Below, piece by piece: positions 61,474-64,000 of a stretch of 64,000 bases of DNA; the stretch's first letter is position 1, and each line of letters opens with the position of its first letter. This stretch comes from Gluconacetobacter asukensis. Lineage in GTDB: Bacteria; Pseudomonadota; Alphaproteobacteria; Acetobacterales; Acetobacteraceae. The notes below the pieces were generated by a model. It searched no databases and had not been told where the DNA came from. It saw only the letters and a program-made list of their open reading frames with translations. The position numbers and the translations under genes are program-made. Where the stretch lies: assembly GCF_014174375.1 (NCBI RefSeq), contig NZ_JABEQE010000007.1:1-64000 (forward strand), written 5' to 3'.

Positions 61474-62473
61474 TCTGATGATCTTCTTCCCGGCCATGCT
61501 GGCTTTGTCCGCCGCCGGCCGGACGGTGCCGGCACAGGCACAGGAATACAAGGGCGTAAACCTGGCAGGGGCAGCCTATTCCTCGAACAAGATTCCCGGT
61601 CGCTATGGCTATGATTACCTGTTTCCCAAGCAAGGCGAGGTGACGTATTTCCACGACAAGGGCATGAACATCTTTCGCCTGTCGGTCCTGTGGGAAAGGT
61701 TGCAGCCCACGCCTGGCGCGGCGCCGGATGCCGATTACATGAAGCGCATCCAAGCCTTCGCCGACCAGGTTCGGGCTGTGGGGGGGACCGTGATCCTCGA
61801 CGTCCACGATTACGGCCGTTATCGCGGGAAACTGATCGGGGGAGACACGGTCTCGGCAGACGATTTCCGCGACCTGTGGACGCGTCTGGGCGCGACGCTG
61901 CATGACAGGCACGATATCTGGTTCGGCCTGATGAACGAACCGCAGCAGCAATCGGCCCGCCAGTGGCGCGACATCACCCAGCAGGCGATCCTGGGCATCC
62001 GGAGCGCCGGGGCCAGGAATCCGATTCTGGTGTCGGGCATCGGCTGGGATTCCGCGCATGGGTTTGCAACGCAGAACGGGCCGGATATGGCGGCGTTGAA
62101 AGACCCGGCCCATGCTCTGATTTTCGAGGTGCATGAATATTTCGACAGGGACAGTAGTGGCCGGAGTGCTGAGTGCGTCCCGGCAGAGCAGGCGATCGGG
62201 CGCCTGACATCCTTTACGGCATGGCTGCACCAGACAGGCAATGTCGGTTTCCTGGGGGAATTCGGCGTGGGGCGGAATGCGGCATGCCTTGATGTGCTGG
62301 AGAAGGTCGCCGCCTATCTCGCGGTGAATCAGTCGGTCTGGCGTGGCTGGACCTACTGGGCAGCTGGTCCGCTATGGGGCGAATACATGTACACGCTGGA
62401 ACCGACGCGCGACGGGCAGGATCGGCCGCAGATGCAGGTTCTGGAACGGCATCTGAACCACCATGAGGGATGA
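61454..62473 (+). CDS. GH5-family endoglycosidase (cellulase-like)
   Basis: A 339-residue secreted protein. Signal peptide MRSLMIFFPAMLALSAAGRT to AQAQ (an ATG at 61466 is an alternative start). GH5 TIM-barrel: KGVNLAGAAYSS, GMNIFRLSVLWERLQP, VILDVHDYGRYRG, acid/base Glu in GLMNEPQQQ, and nucleophile Glu in FLGEFGVG. It is probably periplasmic or extracellular. Inside an EPS operon it may trim or release chains with a beta-1,4-glucan (cellobiose) backbone, the backbone expected from this locus. Confidence 0.88.
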   Translation: MENPMRSLMIFFPAMLALSAAGRTVPAQAQEYKGVNLAGAAYSSNKIPGRYGYDYLFPKQGEVTYFHDKGMNIFRLSVLWERLQPTPGAAPDADYMKRIQAFADQVRAVGGTVILDVHDYGRYRGKLIGGDTVSADDFRDLWTRLGATLHDRHDIWFGLMNEPQQQSARQWRDITQQAILGIRSAGARNPILVSGIGWDSAHGFATQNGPDMAALKDPAHALIFEVHEYFDRDSSGRSAECVPAEQAIGRLTSFTAWLHQTGNVGFLGEFGVGRNAACLDVLEKVAAYLAVNQSVWRGWTYWAAGPLWGEYMYTLEPTRDGQDRPQMQVLERHLNHHEG

Positions 62474-62513
62474 CCGGCGCATCAGAAATAGAGCGGAGCA
62501 GGAAAGGAGCAAC

Positions 62514-63671
62514 ATGGTGGCCGATTCCCTGATCGATATCCTGATCCCGGCCTATAATGCGGAAGCGACCATCCGCGAGGCCATCGACAGCCTGCGCGGC
62601 CAGACCATCGCCACGATCCGCATCGTTGTCGTCGATGACGGTTCGACCGACGAGACAGGCCGGATACTGGCCGAGCTGGCGTCGCAGGACCCGCGGATCG
62701 TGGTTTTGACGCAGCCGAATGGCGGTATCACAGCCGCGCTGAACCATGGGCTATCGCTGTGTCGCGCGCCGTTTATTGCCCGGCTGGATGCTGACGATCT
62801 GGCAGCGCCCGACCGTCTCGAGCGGCAGGTCGGATACATGACGGCGCATCTGGATTGCATCGCCCTGTCCGGTAGCGGCCGGCATATCGATGCCCACGGG
62901 CGTCCGACGGGCGACAGGGTACGCGCCCCCCGGATAGACCGGGCCGATCCGTCCTGGCTGCCGGCGCGCGAGCCCTATCTGCCCCAGCCTTTCCTGATGA
63001 TGCGGCGCGCGGCGTTCGACCGGGTAGGGGGCTATCGCAGTCTGGCGGTGGCGGAGGACAGCGACCTGTGCTGGCGCCTGCAAGAAGTCGGAACCATGCT
63101 GAACCTTCCGGAAGATTTCGGTTCGTACCGGGTGCATGCGAACAGTATTTCCAGCGCCTCGATCCGCAATGGGCGGTCGATGGCGTTCTGGTCGCAGATG
63201 GCGGCGGTGTCTGCCCGCCGGCGCCGGGCGAGGCAGCCCGACCTGGCCTTTTCCGCGGATGAATTGCGGCGTTGCGCGCAGGCGGTTTCGCTGGAGGATT
63301 TTCTGCATGCGGGTGCGGCAGTCCTGAGCGCGGACGAACGGTCCTGGCTGGCGCTGGCCATGGGGATGAAGCTGGTCGCGCTGGCTTTCTACCGTCCGTT
63401 TGAACTGGATAGCACGGATTGCGGCTTCATCCGCCGCGCGCTGCGGGATCCCTCCATCTCGATCCGGGCGGAAAATCGGGCGGAGATGGCGGATCATCTG
63501 ATGGGAACAGCGACGCGGCTGGCCATTCGCGGGCGCTTCGGCGATGCACTGGGGCTGGTGGCGCCCGCGCGCTATCCGGTGCTGCTGGGGCGTATCTCGT
63601 TCCGGCTGATTTTGCCTCAGGGGGTGCGGGAGATGTTCAAGCGTCTGGCCGGCCGTGCCCAGCCGGCCTGA
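62514..63671 (+). CDS. GT2-family glycosyltransferase
   Basis: 385 residues from ATG 62514 (aaaggag just upstream; ORF open from 62463). GT-A blocks IDILIPAYNAEATIREAIDS, VVVDDGSTDETGRILAELAS, ARLDADDLAAPDRLERQVGY and VAEDSDLCWRLQEVG. A long C-terminal helical part follows. Probably adds a side-chain sugar. Follows the GH5 gene with 40 bases between. Confidence 0.88.
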   Translation: MVADSLIDILIPAYNAEATIREAIDSLRGQTIATIRIVVVDDGSTDETGRILAELASQDPRIVVLTQPNGGITAALNHGLSLCRAPFIARLDADDLAAPDRLERQVGYMTAHLDCIALSGSGRHIDAHGRPTGDRVRAPRIDRADPSWLPAREPYLPQPFLMMRRAAFDRVGGYRSLAVAEDSDLCWRLQEVGTMLNLPEDFGSYRVHANSISSASIRNGRSMAFWSQMAAVSARRRRARQPDLAFSADELRRCAQAVSLEDFLHAGAAVLSADERSWLALAMGMKLVALAFYRPFELDSTDCGFIRRALRDPSISIRAENRAEMADHLMGTATRLAIRGRFGDALGLVAPARYPVLLGRISFRLILPQGVREMFKRLAGRAQPA

Positions 63672-63728
63672 CGGCGTGATCGCGGCATCGGGCCGCGCGG
63701 GTAACGAAGCAGACAGGAAGGGGAACGC

Positions 63729-64000
63729 ATGGCGGAACAGGGGCGGAGCCCGGTGGCGGGTCCAGGTGGTCTGGGCCGGGCGGCGACGAGCGGCGTGTTA
63801 TGGCTGATGGTGCAGAGCCTGGCCGCGCGTGGGATCGGCTTCGTCTCCCAACTGGCCCTGGCATGGCTGCTGACGCCTGAAGATTTCGGGATCATCGGCC
63901 TTGCGTATACGGTTTTTGGCATCACCAATGCGCTGGTCAGCTTCGGGGTAGACGATGTCCTGCTGCAGCGGCAGAAGGCCATGGCGTTCTGGTCCGCGCC
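63729..64000 (+). CDS. Polysaccharide flippase (Wzx/MATE-like), 5' part only
   Basis: 90 codons from ATG 63729 to the window end. SGVLWLMVQSLAARGIGFVS, QLALAWLLTPEDFGIIGLAY and VFGITNALVSFGVDDVLLQR are typical of the first helices of Wzx-type flippases (RfbX/GumJ). It would move lipid-linked repeat units across the inner membrane. The rest of the gene is outside the window. Confidence 0.85.
   Translation, partial: MAEQGRSPVAGPGGLGRAATSGVLWLMVQSLAARGIGFVSQLALAWLLTPEDFGIIGLAYTVFGITNALVSFGVDDVLLQRQKAMAFWSA

Noticed and set aside
1-64000. CRISPR arrays, tRNA or rRNA genes
   Set aside because: No regularly spaced short repeats and no tRNA cloverleaf or rRNA signatures were noticed on either strand when reading; a dedicated scan was not possible.

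Overview
The window looks like a chromosomal accessory region of a high-GC acetic acid bacterium (Acetobacteraceae, Gluconacetobacter/Komagataeibacter-like). The assignment rests on the acetan/xanthan-type exopolysaccharide locus, a periplasmic PQQ-cytochrome dehydrogenase, IS5- and IS3-family insertion sequences, and the GC-rich codon use. No rRNA, tRNA or CRISPR array was seen.

Layout. 1-102 is the tail of an IS5-type transposase. 121-6449 holds ordinary accessory metabolism: LysR regulator/flavodoxin-fold oxidoreductase, a hypothetical-GST pair, and a LysE exporter plus amino-acid racemase divergent from a MocR-type regulator. 6478-17052 is a mobile-DNA scrapyard: a deleted large serine recombinase, a HigBA toxin-antitoxin pair, two copies (one intact, one decayed) of a DUF2726 gene sharing a downstream repeat, an IS3 remnant, a GST/aspartyl-protease fusion ORF, an IS5 element, a TetR-GNAT pair, an efflux-adaptor remnant, an orphan DNA methyltransferase and a complete IS407-like element.

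17256-35971 is the most interesting part. A MarR regulator, an MHS-type transporter, an FMN hydroxyacid dehydrogenase, an aldehyde dehydrogenase, a periplasmic PQQ-cytochrome dehydrogenase and a TonB receptor precede a tightly overlapping operon. That operon encodes an acyl-CoA-dehydrogenase-like monooxygenase, Rieske dioxygenase alpha and beta, an SDR, a ferredoxin-type reductase, a ketopantoate-reductase-like protein, a class II aldolase-like protein, a flavin reductase, an amidase and an NTF2-like protein. The gene complement (MarR + A, C, D, E, F, G, H) matches the iac (indole-3-acetic acid catabolism) family. Four transcription units carry the same 16-bp pseudopalindrome (consensus AGTGGA-N4-TCCACT) in their leaders, which I read as one MarR/IacR-type regulon. 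I infer that the upstream enzymes feed indole-ethanol, indole-acetaldehyde or indole-lactate into indole-acetate breakdown; that extension is a hypothesis.

36187-42181 holds a second MFS transporter, an opine-dehydrogenase-like protein, a 3-hydroxyacyl-CoA dehydrogenase, a CapA-like phosphoesterase and, on the other strand, a second ketopantoate-reductase-like protein. 42538-45410 is an IS cluster (IS5, IS481, a ParE-like remnant and a truncated IS407 copy). This truncated copy lies in direct orientation to the one at 15853-17052, so the two bracket the whole catabolic region.

45419-64000 is a heteropolysaccharide locus of the acetan/xanthan type. A minus-strand operon runs from the priming glycosyltransferase through the WecG-type transferase, co-polymerase/kinase, GT4 transferase and beta-barrel to the export lipoprotein. 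A second minus-strand operon encodes a GumK-like transferase, GT4, GT2 and UDP-glucose dehydrogenase. A plus-strand operon encodes an acyltransferase, a polymerase, a GH5 glycosidase, a GT2 and the start of a flippase that is cut by the window edge.
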